From the NCBI GenBank assembly GCA_036365145.1, contig JAEOAD010000015.1:10905501-10969500 (forward strand): DNA of 64,000 nt. Reading direction: 5' to 3'. Positions within the stretch are counted from its first letter, which is position 1. Each line of letters opens with the position of its first letter. This stretch comes from Orientallactaga sibirica (taxonomy: Eukaryota; Chordata; Mammalia; Rodentia; Dipodidae). The notes under the pieces are model-generated. The model was not told the DNA's origin. It saw only the letters and a program-made list of their open reading frames with translations, and searched no databases. Below are positions 32,929 through 43,392 of the stretch, in pieces. Position numbers and translations under genes: made by a program.

Positions 32929-33138
32929 GGCTGGAGAGATGGCTCAGCGGTGAAGGCATATGCCTATGAAGCCTAAGGATCCAGGTTCGATTCTCCAGGT
33001 CCCATGTAAGCCAGACACACATGGTGGCGCTTGTATCTGGAGTTCATTTGCAGTGGCTGGAAGCCCTGGTACGACCATTCTCACTCTGTCTCTCTCTCTC
33101 TCCTTTTTCTGTCTCTAATAAATAAATAAAAATAAATC
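32929..33138 (+). mobile_element. B2-type SINE
   Basis: GGGCTGGAGAGATGGCTCAG ... CTAATAAATAAATAAAAATA, full length. It is first of three SINEs in a row. Confidence 0.95.
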
Positions 33139-33314
33139 TTGCCGGGTGTGGTGGCACACGCCTTTAATCCCAGCACTCAGGAGGCAGAGGTAAGAGGATC
33201 GCCATGTGTTCGAGGCCACCCTGAGACTACATAGTGAATTCCAGGTCAGCCTGAGCTAGAGTGAGACCCTACCTCGAAAAACCAAAAAAAATAAAATAAA
33301 AATAAAAAAAAAAA
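33139..33314 (+). mobile_element. B1-type SINE
   Basis: GCCGGGTGTGGTGGCACACG ... CCTACCTCGAAAAACC with A-rich tail, inserted in the A-rich tail of the preceding B2-type copy. Confidence 0.95.
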
Positions 33315-33317
33315 TCC

Positions 33318-33537
33318 AGGGCTGGAGGAATGGCTTAGCGGTTAAGGCGTCTGCCTGCAAAGCCAGAGGACCCCAGTTCAATTCCCCAGGACCCATGTTA
33401 GCCAGATGCACAAGGGTGCACACGCGTCTGGAATTCGTTTGCAGTGGCTGGAGGCCCTGGTGTGCCCATTCTCTCTCTCTCTCTCCCTCTTTCTCTGTAA
33501 AATAAATTAATAAAAATAAAATATTTTTTTAAAAAAA
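33318..33537 (+). mobile_element. B2-type SINE
   Basis: GGGCTGGAGGAATGGCTTAG ... TAAAATAAATTAATAAAAAT, full length. The target motif (A)nTCCA recurs as TGTCCAG (32916), ATCCAG (33315) and ATCCAAC (33538), so the three SINEs used related A-rich sites in turn. Confidence 0.95.
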
Positions 33538-33539
33538 AT

Positions 33540-34103
33540 CCAACTTATTTTCGAAGACACCATCGTCCCCAGTTAGCACTAAAATGAAGGAAATGGCATT
33601 TGGTTCTAGGAGAAGGTAGCTGCCAGCCTCTGCATAGTGGATTCGGCATGCTCTTAGTGCAAGCAAGCTTCGCTCGTTTTCAGGAGCTCTGTGAGATTTG
33701 GAGCTCAGAAGTTCATGCTTCCTTATGCCCATCAGTGTCTCTGTTGAGCACAGATGGCAAAACTTGCTAGCAAATAGAAAGTGGCAGGGTGGTCTGTGGG
33801 AAATTCATTTGCCAATTAGCTGCCTGTCTCTGCCCAGTCTCTGGCCTCCACATGTCCAGGTTAGTTTAGGTCCACCCCATGCAGCTGGGCTTTGCATCAG
33901 GATCTGCCAAGCAGGCTTTGCAAGCGAAGCCATGGTAAACTGTTGTTGGCTTCTGAGAAGACTTTACATAGCCCAGATTTGCAGCCCACATTTTCTGCCC
34001 ATCCCTATATGCTTGAGGAAATGCATGAGCAATCAATCAAACTAGGTTCACGGAGTGTTCCCTCTCCTAATGGAGCATGTGTCTTCTGACGAAAATGGAG
34101 ACA
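33540..34103. other. Low-copy sequence
   Basis: No repeat or gene recognised. Open frames at 33698-34045 and 33892-34089 on the same strand overlap and lack domains. Confidence 0.4.
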
Positions 34104-34118
34104 AGGCAGTGGACTTTT

Positions 34119-34337
34119 TGTGTGTGTGGTTTTTAAAATTTTTTTTAATCATTATTTTTTTTATTGACAACTTTTATACATACATACAAAAAACCACCTG
34201 ATATTTCCCTCCCCTCCCCCCATTCCACTTTAGAAGTCCAATCTCCATCATATCCCCTCCCTCTCTCCATTAGTCTCTCTCTTAATTTGATGTCATCATC
34301 TTTTTTTTTTCATCTTTTTCTTCTATTTTGAGGGTCT
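34119..34337 (-). mobile_element. L1 3'-end fragment inserted in a B1 tail
   Basis: TTTTTTTTATTGACAACTTT, ACCTGATATTTCCCTCCCCT, CCAATCTCCATCATATCCCC is the complement of an L1 3' UTR end. It is bordered by TGTGTGTGGTTTTTAAA (34119) and TGTGCGTGTGGTTTTTAAAG (34338), its own duplication, which falls within the T-rich tail of the B1 that follows. Confidence 0.8.
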
Positions 34338-34353
34338 TGTGTGCGTGTGGTTT

Positions 34354-34495
34354 TTAAAGATAGGGTCTCACTATAGCCCAGGCTGACCTGGAGTTCACTC
34401 TGTAGTCTCAGGTTGGCCTTGAACTCACAGCGATACTCCTACCCCCTGCCTCCCGAGTGCTGGGATTAAAGGCGTGCACAACCACGCCTGGTCAG
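34354..34495 (-). mobile_element. B1-type SINE, older host of the L1 fragment
   Basis: Complement B1: AAAGATAGGGTCTCACTATA ... CAACCACGCCTGGTC. Perfect 15-bp duplication AGGCAGTGGACTTTT at 34104-34118 and 34496-34510 lies outside both this B1 and the L1 piece, so the B1 came first and the L1 fragment second. Confidence 0.93.
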
Positions 34496-34510
34496 AGGCA
34501 GTGGACTTTT

Positions 34511-34929
34511 AAGTGCATCTCATTTCCTTCCTGATTTTGAGTCTAAAATTGGGAATGAAGCCTTTTTCGAGAAAAAAGTAACTGGCCATCTAGACGTGAT
34601 GTTTGAAAATTATGTCTGAGGTTGTAGAAAATCTTAACTCATGATGTATGAGGCAATGTAGACATTGGAAGAAATAGCAAAGAAGACAAGTCATGAGATG
34701 TTGTGTTTAAGTTTCATGGACGTAGCAAAGAAAAGGAAGTAGAATGCAGCAGAGTATCAGGAACCCTGGCACATCAGCTCGTACATCCTCTTTGTCCCCA
34801 GTATTAGCCCCGGTAGGCCTGGGGAACCAGGGATGTGCCAGGCTTGGACATTGCTGTGGTTTGCCGTCCAGGGCTGGGAGCCTGGTCCATATTGTGTCTG
34901 TCAGGGTGAAGTGGGGCCTACTGAAGGGT
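34511..34929. other. Low-copy sequence
   Basis: No family recognised. Contains ordinary mixed-composition DNA between the B1 and an LTR remnant. Confidence 0.4.
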
Positions 34930-35173
34930 ACTTTGGTCATGGGGACTGGACCCTCATGAGTGTGTTAATACTATTTTGAGGGAGCGGATGGGGTCTATGA
35001 GACTGGGTTCTTACAAGTCAGCTTGAGAGTCTCTGTTCAATTCTTGCATACATCTCATTCCCTTTCTGCTTCTGAATCACATTGGAATGAGGCCAGGGGT
35101 CCTCACAGGGAGCCAGGGCCATGCTGCTTGGATGTTCCAGAAATCAGAATTGTGAGCCAAATAAATATATCAT

Positions 35174-35212
<39 letters not shown>

Positions 35213-35465
35213 TTTGAGAGAGAGAGTATGGGTACACCAGGGCCTCCTGTGAGGACTACAAGGAAACTTCAGACACATGCACCACTTTGTGTGTCTGGCT
35301 TTACATGGGTACTGGGGAATCAAACCTGGGCCATCAGGCTTTGAAAAGAAGTGCCTTTAAACACAAAGCCATCTCAACAGCCACAAATAAAAATTTAAAA
35401 TTTGTGTTACCCAGCCTCAGGTAATTTGTTACAGCAACATAGAACAGATTAAGATAAGTACCTAC
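34930..35465 (+). mobile_element. MaLR (MST/MLT1-like) LTR remnant
   Basis: The end is diagnostic: CAGAATTGTGAGCCAAATAA at about 35146, then (after a SINE) TTGTGTTACCCAGCCTCAGG, TAATTTGTTACAGCAACATA and GAACAGATTAAGATAAG. This is the MaLR order of AACTGTGAGCCAA(T/A)TAAA, ACCCAG-CTCAGGTAT and ATAGCAAYG-AGAACGGACTAA. Upstream CATGGGGACTGGACCCTCAT and ATGAGACTGGGTTCTTACAA are plausible earlier LTR parts. Confidence 0.75.
35172..35386 (-). mobile_element. B2-type SINE in LTR
   Basis: Complement copy with (TTTA)n (about 12 units at 35172-35214), GAGAGAGAGAGTATGGGTACACC ... CATCTCAACAGCC. The LTR poly-A signal context (AAATAAATA / AAATAAAAA) is duplicated around it. Confidence 0.92.
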
Positions 35466-35589
35466 TGTCTTTAAATGTCTTCCTCATAAACTGATTCTTG
35501 GCATTTACCCCCATCAATTTTCTATTTTGCCATAAAACAGTTCAGAAAGACTGTATCTATTTACTCATTCAACACATTTTTCTTATAAA

Positions 35590-35812
35590 TTTTTAAAATT
35601 TTTTATTAGGTCATAGTAACTGTGTCAGGTAGTGGGTTTCATTATGGAATATTCAAGCATGTAAAGAACCTAACAGACTTTGGTCATATCCAACCCCCAT
35701 GATATTCTCTCTTATCCTGTTTCCCCATCCTTCTGTCTCTCTTCCTCTGCCCAAATAGTTCCCCTTCTACGTTGATGTCTTCTTTTTTTAAAATTTAGAT
35801 TGCACTTATCAG
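35590..35812 (-). mobile_element. L1 3'-end fragment
   Basis: Complement of an L1 3' terminus: TTTTTATTAGGTCATAGTAA, TTTCATTATGGAATATTCAA, CAACCCCCATGATATTCTCT, TCCCCATCCTTCTGTCTCTC, CTACGTTGATGTCTTCTTTT. It differs from the 34119 copy and may be another L1 subfamily. Confidence 0.7.
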
Positions 35813-36075
35813 AGAACATAGGCATTATTTATTTTCAACATGTATTTATTGAACACCATGACAAAGCCATTTGGAGACTGCTGGGATGAGAACAGAATCT
35901 TCTTTGCCTTCACAAAGCATATAGTTTTTGACACACTTCATGTAAGTTATCACACAATGTACATTATTACCTATTATTACATATTATGCGTGTGTGGATA
36001 AATAACTTAGAGATACTGTGAATTTGGTTCCAGACAACTGAATAAAAGCAAACATGACAATAAAATTGTAGTCTA

Positions 36076-36231
36076 GCTGGGCATGGTGGCACATGCTGTT
36101 AATCCCAGCACTTGGGAGGCAGATGTAGGAGAATCGTGGTGAGTTTGAGGCCACCCTGAGACTATGTAGTGAATTCCAGGTCAGCCTGGCCTAGAGCGAG
36201 ACCCTACCTGGAAATATCCCCCCCACCAAAA
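36076..36231 (+). mobile_element. B1-type SINE in Tigger1-like element
   Basis: GCTGGGCATGGTGGCACATG ... CCTACCTGGAAATATCCCCC. Perfect 14-bp duplication AAAATTGTAGTCTA at 36062-36075 and 36232-36245. Confidence 0.95.
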
Positions 36232-36739
36232 AAAATTGTAGTCTATGAGATAAACAATTAACTTTATGTCTAAAAATACATAGAATTTAATGAAACCTGC
36301 TGCTAAAGAATGAGATAAAATGTAACTGTCATCCAATCCTACTGTGCGTCAGAGTCTTTGGAAGGCCTCCATGCAGAAAGCTGCTGACCCTCAGGCTGGT
36401 GGCTAAGGCTGTGACAATTTCCCAACAAAAGACAATGAAGTTTATTGCATCCAAAGAGTCTTTTTTTTTTTTTTTGTATCCATGGAGTCTTTTTTTGCCC
36501 AAAAGATTTCGCCATAGTATTCAAGACTGTTTGACAGCGTTTTACCAACAGTAGAACTTTTTTTGCTTGTTTACAAAATTTGAGTTAATCCTTATATACT
36601 CTGCTGCTGCTATGGCAATTGAGCTTTGTGATAGTCTAGGTCTTTTGTTATCACGACCACAGTGCTCACAGCATCTTCCCCAGGAGCACATTCCATTCCA
36701 AGAAACTACTTTCTTTGCCCATGCATAAAAATCAGCTCC

Positions 36740-36974
36740 TGGGGGCTGGGGAGATGGCTCAGTGGTTAAAGGCACTTGCTTGCAAAGCCTATAGGCCCAG
36801 ATTCAGTTCCTCAGTATCCACATAAAGCTAGACCCACAAAGTGGCACATGCGTCTAGCATTCCTTTGCAGTGGGCAAGAGGCCCTGGCATGTCCATTTTT
36901 TCTCTCTCTCTCTCCCTGTCTCTATCACTTCCCCTCTCTTTCTCCCTCAAATAAATAAATGAAAGTGTTTCAGA
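36740..36974 (+). mobile_element. B2-type SINE in Tigger1-like element
   Basis: GGGGGCTGGGGAGATGGCTC ... CTCAAATAAATAAATG, of the CAGTGGGCAAGAGGCCCTGG form. The duplication AAAAT(C/T)A(G/A)CTCCT at 36728 and 36976 has two changes, so this is an older insertion than the B1 above. Confidence 0.9.
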
Positions 36975-38071
36975 AAAATTAACTCCTTAGTATTGGTTTT
37001 ATTGTGAAGTCCCAACAGTCATGCTATGCTGCAATTTCAAGTTTCACTTTAAACTCATTTTCCTACTATTTCCTTCACTGAAGGCTTGAACCCTCCAAAG
37101 CCATCTACGAGTCAACTTCTTGCAAACTCCTGTTAATGTTGAATTTTGACCTCCTCCCATGACGCAACGTTCTTCATAACATCTAGAATTGTATGAATCT
37201 TTTCCACAGGATTTTAATTTACTTTGCCCAGATTCGTCAGAGGAATGGCTATTTATGGCAGATATAACTTTATGAATTGTGTTTTTGCAATCATAAGGCT
37301 TAGAAGTCACAATTACTCCTAGATCTATGGGCTGCAGAATGAGCAGCTGTAGTGTTAGCAGGCATGAGAACATTGATCTATCTGTACAACTCCACCAGAG
37401 CTGTTGGTGACCAAGTCTATTGTCAATAAGTAATAATATTTTGAAAAGAATCTTTTTCCCCCTCTCTGAGCATTAGCTTTGAACAGTGGGGTTAAAATAT
37501 TCATCAAGGCATACTGTAAACAGATGTACTATCCTCCAGCTATGGAACACAGGCAGGGTACTTCCAGTGCGATTCTTCTGGGCCTTAGCATGTGTGGATG
37601 ATAAATGTGTATTGGCTTCACTCAGAGTCAATAGTTACATTAGTTCTTAACGAAGGAGCCAGACTAGACTTTGACACTTTGAAGCCAGACACTGATTTCA
37701 TCTTCTCCCATAGATAATGCTGTTTCCTTTACATTGACAATCTGTTTCAGGTTAGTTAATTTCATCAATTCTCTTAGCCAGATCTGGACAACTTGCTTCT
37801 ACTTCAACACCTGCTGTATCCCTTTGCACCTTGATGTAAGGAGGCAGTTTCCTTATACCTCACAGACCCGTCTGAGCCACTCTGGATCTGGCCTGGCTGA
37901 GGGGAAGGTGACTGAACTGGTCTCCTGTCAGTAATAAGGTTGCTCTGCTTTCTGACCTGCTGTGAGTTTGGTGGAAGAGAACTTTTAGTTTCCTTCAAGA
38001 CTTTTGCTTACTATTTACAGAACAGATAACTGTTTAGGGGAAGAGACCTAGCTTTCAGCCTGTCTTAACAA

Positions 38072-38162
38072 CCTTCCTCCCTCCTTCCCTCCTTCCTTCC
38101 CTCCCTCCCTCCCTCCCTCCCTCCTTCCCTTCCTTCCTTCCTTCCTTCCTTCCTTCCTTCCC

Positions 38163-38207
<45 letters not shown>

Positions 38208-38216
38208 TTTCTTTAG

Positions 38217-38287
<71 letters not shown>

Positions 38288-38353
38288 TCCTTTCCTTTCT
38301 TCCCTCCCTCCCCTCCCTCCCCTCTTTCTTTCTTTCTTTTCTTTCTTTCTTTT

Positions 38354-38392
<39 letters not shown>

Positions 38393-38407
38393 TTCCCTCC
38401 TTCCCTC

Positions 38408-38453
<46 letters not shown>
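38072..38453. repeat. Polypyrimidine (TTCC/CCCT/TTTC)n tract, about 380 bp
   Basis: Almost pure C/T on the plus strand, in blocks of (CCTT)n, (CTCC)n and long (CTTT)n, with only one or two purines. It sits exactly where the T-rich tail of the adjoining minus-strand SINE should be, so it is best read as an expanded SINE tail. Such mirror-symmetric purine/pyrimidine DNA can form triplexes in vitro, a general property and not shown for this locus. Confidence 0.95.
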
Positions 38454-38652
38454 ATTTATGAGCTAGAGAGAGCAAGAGAGAGAAAGAGCTAGAGAGAGAG
38501 AGAATTGGTGTGCCAGGGCCTCTAGTCACTGCAAATGAACTCCAGACCAGTGAGCCACCTTGTGCATCTAGATTGCGTGGGTTCTGGGGAGTCAAATCTG
38601 GGTCTTTAGCTTTGCGGGCAAGCGCCCTAACCACTGAGTAATCTCTCCAGTC
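38454..38652 (-). mobile_element. B2-type SINE with expanded tail
   Basis: Complement copy: TTTATGAGCTAGAGAGAGCA, AATTGGTGTGCCAGGGCCTC, end AATCTCTCCAGTC. The Tigger1 sequence around it is continuous, and CCTGTCTTAAC (38059-38069) and CCTGTCTCAAC (38653-38663) give a target duplication enclosing SINE plus tract. Confidence 0.9.
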
Positions 38653-38941
38653 CCTGTCTCAACTTTCAACCTGCCTTCGTCACTAAGCTAACTCATTTCC
38701 AGCTTCTGACTTAAAGCAAGGGATGGCTTCCATTTGACCATAAGTTTAGAGGCCATTGTAGGGTTCTTAAATTGCCTGATGTCAACACTGTTAGCCTCAG
38801 GAAATAAAGAGGCCTGAGTAGAGAGTGAGGGAAGTGGGGAATAGCCAGTCAGTGGAGCAGTCTGAGCACATGACATCTATTGATGGTGTTTGCTGTCCAT
38901 ACGGGTATATGGTGAGTGGTGTCCCAAAACAATTATAGTGG

Positions 38942-39296
38942 GAGCTAGATAGAGGCCTCAGACAGTAAAATGCTTGCTGTGAGAGCATGAGGACTGAGGT
39001 TCAGATCCCCAGCAGTCATGTAAAAGCTGAGCATGATGGCATGCACCTGTAATCCCAGCTCTGGGGAAATAGAGATGGGAAGATTCCTGAGGGTGGCTGA
39101 CCAGCTAGTCTAGCTGAGTCAGTGAGCTCAGACCCTGTCTCAAAAAATAAGATGGAGAATAACTGAGGAAGACATCCAATGTTGACCTCTGGCTTCCATA
39201 TATACATGCATATACATCTGCACCTACACACGTGAACATGCAAACAGATGGATGTGCATACACACAGGCACATTACATGCATATACATGCAAAAAG
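38942..39296 (+). mobile_element. B4-type (ID+B1 composite) SINE in Tigger1
   Basis: Starts with a tRNA-like part (GCTAGATAGAGGCCTCAGAC, GGTTCAGATCCCCAGCAGTC) and continues as a B1-like part (GCTGAGCATGATGGCATGCA, GACCCTGTCTCAAAAAATAA), then GAAGACATCCAATGTTGACC and an ACATG-rich tail. This order is characteristic of rodent B4. Older than the B2-type copies by divergence. Confidence 0.82.
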
Positions 39297-39337
39297 TAAT
39301 TACAATAGTAACATCAAGGTTCACTGACCGCCCAATT

Positions 39338-40264
39338 TGTGGGGCACAGCCCTAGATTTAGAGAAGACTAACCTCTGGAACTTTCCTATCCAGAAGCGGG
39401 CAAACTGCATCTGGGAGCAGAGCCTCAGAACTGGGAGAGCTAGCTCTGGTATACCCAGCTCAGGAGTGGGCTAGCTGCTGCTAGCAGCAGCCTGAGGAAA
39501 AAAGAAGCTGCATAAAAGTTTAGTTTAAACCATTAGTACACCTGCTGCATCTGCTGTCACTGTCGTTTTGATGTTTCTAGGGCTGATGGCTTCTTCTGCA
39601 TACAGGTGCTCATGGCATTTTTATTGAACAGTGAAAAAACCCAGCAATAGGTGAACAAGTAGTACATTGTATGTGCAAAGGGTAGAGAACTTTCTACCTT
39701 GGATAATCCTTAAACATTTGTTAAAGGAAGGGGTTTAGGGGAATGACCTGCTGGACTCTTCCAATCCAGAACACGCATACGCTCTGATCACAAGAGCAAT
39801 CACATTCAGGCCACCTGTTGCCTTCACCCGATCTGTGGGCCCTTAGTTGCTAACCTGTTGTCTTCAAAACTATAGTCAGCACTCCTTATACATGTTTGTT
39901 TGTTCTGAGTCAAGAGTCCAATCAAGTCACTGTGGAAATTGGGCAAGGAGCATAGCTTAAGATCCGTCAGTATCTCTAAACATTGCTTGTCAATATTGGC
40001 ATCTGTGCTAGTCATGCTACAGGTGCGCCAAGGCAGAGGAAACCTAGTCGCATTTCTTTAAGTGGGTAGATTACACAGTTGTAAGATTAACTTTATGGCA
40101 TGTTACAAGAATTTTTAAGAAGTTAGCCTCTCACAGCAATAATCTCAGAAAAGTTATTTGTAAGATCTATTAGAAATAGTCCCACAGCTCTTTCCCATAC
40201 TTCCTCCCCATATTTCATTCTCATTGTTCATTCCCACAGATTGCTCTTATTGTTCTTCCCCACA
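39338..40264. mobile_element. Unidentified insert in Tigger1, LTR-like ends
   Basis: About 0.93 kb not found in Tigger1 separates CAAGGTTCACTGACCGCCC from GCTGATCACACACCGTCATG, which are adjacent in the parent element. The insert starts TGTGGGGCAC and ends TTCTTCCCCACA, giving 7-bp inverted ends TGTGGGG/CCCCACA of the TG...CA type found on LTRs. GCATAAAAG at about 39509 could be a TATA-like box. No ORF, tail or SINE feature is visible. A clean target duplication is not obvious (CTGACC against CTGATC is the best candidate, which would shift the left edge to about 39329). It may be a solo LTR of an old endogenous retroviral element, but that is inference. Confidence 0.45.
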
Positions 40265-40483
40265 GCTGATCACACACCGTCATGACAGATATAATTATGA
40301 TGGAAAAGTCTGAGACATTGCAAGTTTTCGCAGAACATGGCACAGTGACAAGAAGTGAGCACATGCTACTGAGGAAATATCTCCTGCTTAATGCAGAGTC
40401 ACCACAGACCTTCAATTTGCAAATGACACATTATCATGAAGTGTGATAAAGTAATGTATAACAAAATGAGACATGCCTATCTG

Positions 40484-42289
40484 TACTTTATCTGCATTTT
40501 AAAGAAGAAAGTAGGTCAGTATTAGGAACATACAAAGAGGGGAACATGGTCCTGAGAAAGCTGAAGAGAGGAAGCAAAGTATAAGCTGGAGTCTGAGGTG
40601 TTTATCCATTTATTCTCTCTGCAGCTATCTGTGGAGTGTTGACTTTGTTCTAGGCATTGTTCTAGGCTATGCGGATCCTGTGGTAAACTGGCAAACAATG
40701 TCCCTGTACCCTTGGGGCTTCCTTTTCATGGAACTTAATGGGTGAGGTCAGAAGCCCTGTTCTGAGAGCAGGAGTGAAGGAAACATGGGACCCTGAAAGT
40801 TTAGCCAGGTACTATCTGGTTGAAACCCAGAGAGGAAGGACAAGGCAATTCCAAATGAAGCTGGCCTGGTAGACAGGAGTCCCCACCAGAGCCTTGTGAC
40901 TCCCAATGCCAAGACCACCATCATGCAAATGCCACTATGCTGAGTTCTGTTCCCACATGGAGTACTTGGTTTGTACGGCGCTGATGTACAGTGTCCGGCT
41001 GGGCCTGCACTGATCACGGTCAGACACCTAACAGGCTGGGTCTTGCTCTCTAGGGTGCCTGCATCATGGATACCAGTGATCCGCCAGCCAGCCGTCACAG
41101 GCTGGACCCACAGAGCAGCCACACACCATAGATTCTACTTTGCTATCATGTTCCTCTGAGGGACCCTTTCACTTGATTTGACAATGTTACAGTTGAACGT
41201 TGCATGGCAGTGGGTTGGGGGGGAGCAAACTGCATAACCACTGGTAGCCTAAGATTCTGACATCATGTGGGGCATAGCAATGCCTCCATGTGGGGCTCTT
41301 GAGATGACTCCTCAAGTGAAATGCAAAAATGTATGTGAAATTGCACAGCATAGTACCCAGGACTCAGCAGAAATGCCTCACCAGTGGTATTTCCTTTCAT
41401 TTGTCCCTTATTCAATTTAGAGTTCTGTTAAGTGAATTTCTGTTAAGCAAGGGATGTGTGTTCTCAAATTACAGTAACTGCTGCTTTCCGGGGAAAGGCA
41501 GTATTAGTAAGCCTTCCTGTTGCAGAGGGTGAGGAATGGCCAGGGCAATGGTGGGGAGAGGGTCCTTTGAGCTATTAGGGTGAGACTCCACAGTGGAACA
41601 AAGAGACAACAATGAGAAAACCCTGGGCCTTTGTCTTGTCTCTTTGGCAAGGACCAAAGTCATGCGTGTGGATGTATGTGAGAGCCCCTCACGTGACCTC
41701 ACCAGCACTTTAAAGCTGGTGCCTTGGAGCTGGTCTCAAAACAAAATAATTGCATGCAGACATTCCTTTTGATCACATTCTAATGCCGATTTACAGCTCC
41801 GTTTCCTTGTAACCCCAAAGAAAGCCCTAATCATGGAGTGCCTCGCAAAGCTTAGAATTTTGCGTGCATGGGAGTGGGTGTCTGCAAGTGTGGGTTTGCA
41901 CAAGGGGCTGTGAACGTGGATTACTTATTTCAGTTCCCCTTCCCCGAATTAAGCTCTGTTTGTGGCTGCGGAGGTATTTTCATCTGAATGGCTCTGTTGA
42001 GCACTGGGGGCAGAAGACAATTTTTTTGCGGTTTGCTGGAGGCCAGGCAGTTTTTCCATTCTGTTCTTTTACTATGATCATGATTACTTCATTACCGACC
42101 CCTGACAGGGTTTCTTTAGGTCCCAGTCTGTTTTTAATAAGAAGCAGACTAAAAACAAAGTTTCGGTTGTGTTTGAAATCTTCAGCTTTTTTCCTGAAAT
42201 AATAGGTTAAAGAATTTTATTTGTCTTTTGAGGTTCTGAGGTTTGCTCAGAAATTCTCTTACCCAAGCCTTGGGACAGCAGACAAGTGG
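40484..42289. other. Mostly low-copy sequence with a possible L2-like tract
   Basis: Around 40598-40750 the text TTATCCATTTATTCTCTCTG, TGGAGTGTTGACTTTGTTCT and AGGCATTGTTCTAGGCTATG resembles the widespread ancient repeat 'TTTATTGAGCACCTACTATG..AGGCACTGTTCTAGG'. The remainder has no recognisable family, and open frames (40748-41122 minus and others) lack domains. Confidence 0.4.
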
Positions 42290-42462
42290 TACTTGGTACT
42301 TGGATTGCAGCAGTGAAAGGCAGATTTCTGGGCTCCACCTCCATCAAGCGAATCTGACGCACTGAGGCGAGGCCCAGGAACATGTACTTTCAGCAAATAC
42401 TCCAGGTGGCTCTTGTGAATAAGAAAAGAAAAATAGTTTAAAGTTTGAGAACAGTATAGAGG
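42290..42462 (+). mobile_element. MER5-like hAT-Charlie remnant
   Basis: GCAGATTTCTGGGCTCCACC, GAATCTGACGCACTGAGGCG, AGGCCCAGGAACATGTACTT, ACTCCAGGTGGCTCTTGTGA, then TTTGAGAACAGTATAG. This is the MER5A/B order GATTCTGGGCCCCACC...CTGATTCAGTAGG...CCCAGGAATCTGCATTT...CTCCAGGTGATTCTGATG...TTTGAGAACCACTG. Confidence 0.7.
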
Positions 42463-42888
42463 AGTAGGAAAAATCCATCAATCAATATTTCTTTTATATT
42501 ACAATACAATTCAAATGTCATAAAATTCACGATTTTAAAGTATACACTTAAATAAATGGTTTTAATATAGTCATAAGGTTGTGTAACCATCACCACTACC
42601 CAGCTCTTCAGCATTTCTATCCTCCTACAGAGAAACCTCATACCCAATGGCAATTAGTTCTTCCTCCTCTCCCCCTAACCCCAACAGCCACGAATCCCCC
42701 TGTGTCTATGGGTTTGCCCATTCTGGACAGTTCTCATGAATACACAATATATGACTTTTTGGGTCTAGCCTCTTTCACTTAGTATAATTACGTCTCCATG
42801 GTCTACCCATATATCAGTTGCTCTAGCATGTCTCAGTACTTCATTCCTTCTGTAGCTGTATGATATAGGCATGCATATACCATCTTTT

Positions 42889-43141
42889 AAAATTCTTTTG
42901 TATTTTATTTTAAAATGTATTTTATTTGTTATATTTTATTTACTTATTTATTTGGGAGAGAGAAAGAGGCAGAAAGGAGAGAGAGAGAGAGAATGGGCAT
43001 GCCATGGCTTCCAGCCACTGCCAACGAACTCCTGATGTATGCACCCACTTGTGCATCTGGCTAACGTGGGTCCTGGAGAATTTAACCGGGATCCTTTGGT
43101 TTTGCAGGTAAATGTCTTAACTGCTAAGCCATCTCTCCAGT
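42889..43141 (-). mobile_element. B2-type SINE
   Basis: Complement copy with TTTATTTACTTATTTATT tail and GA tract, TGGGCATGCCATGGCTTCCA, end CCATCTCTCCAGTCC. It is directly joined to the next SINE. Confidence 0.93.
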
Positions 43142-43193
43142 CCTCTATTTTTATTTATATTTGAGAAAGAAGGAAGGAGAGAGGGAGGGGAAG

Positions 43194-43235
<42 letters not shown>

Positions 43236-43392
43236 AAAGAATGGGTGTTCTAGGGCCTTTACCTACTGCAAATGGACTCCAGAAGCATGCTCCACCTTGT
43301 GCATCTGACTTATGTGGGTCATGAAGAATGGAACCTGGGTCATGTAGCTTTGCAGGCAAGTGCCTTAACCGCTAAGTCATCCCCCCAGCCCA
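43142..43392 (-). mobile_element. B2-type SINE with long purine tract
   Basis: Complement copy with about 75 bp of GA-rich sequence (43160-43235), AATGGGTGTTCTAGGGCCTT, end TCATCCCCCCAGCCC. The perfect 14-bp duplication ATATACCATCTTTT at 42875-42888 and 43393-43406 encloses both SINEs, so one inserted in the other's tail or end. Confidence 0.93.

Larger units (their letters stand above)
35995..40483 (-). mobile_element. Tigger1-like pogo transposon, split by five insertions
   Basis: Left end CTTAGAGATACTGTGAATTT-GGTTCCAGACAACTG resembles the Tigger1 terminus (CTCAGAGATATTGCAGGTTCGGTTCCAGAC). Internal blocks follow the element in order: ACCAACAGTAGAACTTTTTT (36543), CACAGCATCTTCCCCAGGAG (36667), TTTGACCTCCTCCCATGACG (37145), ACTTTGCCCAGATTCGTCAG (37222), AGAGGCCATTGTAGGGTTCT (38747) and AATTACAATAGTAACATCAA (39298). 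The right end is AAAATGAGACATGCCTATCTG. The transposase reading frame is on the minus strand and full of stops, with the longest open remnant (about 109 codons) at 37044-37373. Removing the inserts leaves about 2.3 kb, close to full length. Confidence 0.88.

Noticed and set aside
38072..38453. Satellite or centromeric array
   Set aside because: It is a single tract at the tail position of one SINE, with changing short units and no higher-order repeat.
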